Assembly (NCBI GenBank): GCA_018367495.1
Contig: JAGZGB010000047.1
Coordinates: 1 to 13,558, forward strand
Direction of reading: 5' to 3'
DNA length: 13,558 nucleotides
Origin: Veillonella sp.
GTDB lineage: Bacteria; Bacillota_C; Negativicutes; Veillonellales; Veillonellaceae
Positions 13,445 through 13,558 of the stretch are shown piece after piece. Made by a program: the position numbers and the translations under genes. The stretch's first letter is position 1; each line of letters begins with the position of its first letter. Under the pieces are notes generated by a model. The model worked only from the letters and a program-made list of their open reading frames with translations. It was not told the origin of the DNA and searched no databases.

Positions 13445-13558
13445 CTATAACATATTTTCTAAGAATGCTTTTGTTCTATCACTTTGTGGATGATTAAAAA
13501 TTTGTTCTGGAGTACCTTCTTCTTGAATAATACCATCAGCCATAAAGATGACACGATC
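13445..13558 (-). CDS. ABC transporter ATP-binding protein, polar amino acid type (C-terminus only)
   Basis: A partial gene running off the right edge; only the last 37 codons are seen. They read [20 protein letters not shown] then [17 protein letters not shown], closely matching the end of GlnQ/HisP-type ATPases, where DRVxFMxxGxIxExGxP follows the H-loop and the protein stops near FLxxxL. It would power import of a polar amino acid such as glutamine; the Walker motifs and partner permease lie outside the window. The TAG stop lies in the AGGAGG of the next gene, 8 bases before its ATG, so both belong to one operon. Confidence 0.88.
   Translation of the reverse strand, partial: DRVIFMADGIIQEEGTPEQIFNHPQSDRTKAFLENML

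Overview
The window reads as low-GC chromosome of an anaerobic, Gram-negative-type Firmicute (Negativicutes). Veillonella is my best guess from protein style, gene content (rubrerythrin, molybdate uptake, thiamine salvage) and strong AGGAGG-type ribosome sites; this is inference, not a database match. It holds 13 complete genes, one partial gene, one clear transposase relic and one faint possible gene relic. I see no tRNA, rRNA, CRISPR array or intact mobile element.

Layout: 7-552 (+) rubrerythrin, closed by a two-way terminator. 770-3134 (-) a thiamine salvage operon, thiD then a fused thiM-thiE, behind a TPP riboswitch. 3345-4737 (+), divergent from it, cytX (predicted HMP transporter) behind a second TPP riboswitch. 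The two promoters lie back to back, so one vitamin signal controls uptake and salvage of pyrimidine and thiazole on both strands. 4790-7044 (-) molybdate ABC transporter: modA, a terminator hairpin, then modB-modC. 7332-8321 (+) an AEC-family permease. 8328-8857 holds hairpins and the decayed C-terminal part of an IS1182-type transposase. 8858-9926 (-) azlC-azlD, a branched-chain amino acid exporter with overlapping genes. 10094-10981 (-) an unusually AT-rich EamA/DMT permease that looks acquired. 11072-11362 (-) an ArsR-family repressor with a complete zinc-type alpha5 site and a candidate operator. 11552-11998 (-) an ATP-binding-type universal stress protein. 12168-13436 (-) an unrecognised exported protein. 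13445-13558 (-) the C-terminus of an ABC ATPase of the polar amino acid (GlnQ) type, whose stop codon lies in the ribosome site of the exported protein.

Most of the window is ordinary metabolism and transport. The most informative points are the divergent paired TPP riboswitches, with a readable antitermination scheme for thiD; the ThiM-ThiE fusion; the zinc-type ArsR sensor with no obvious metal-resistance target nearby; the IS1182 relic; the AT-rich EamA insertion; and the unknown exported protein coupled to an amino acid ABC transporter. I did not find a convincing wholly new system.
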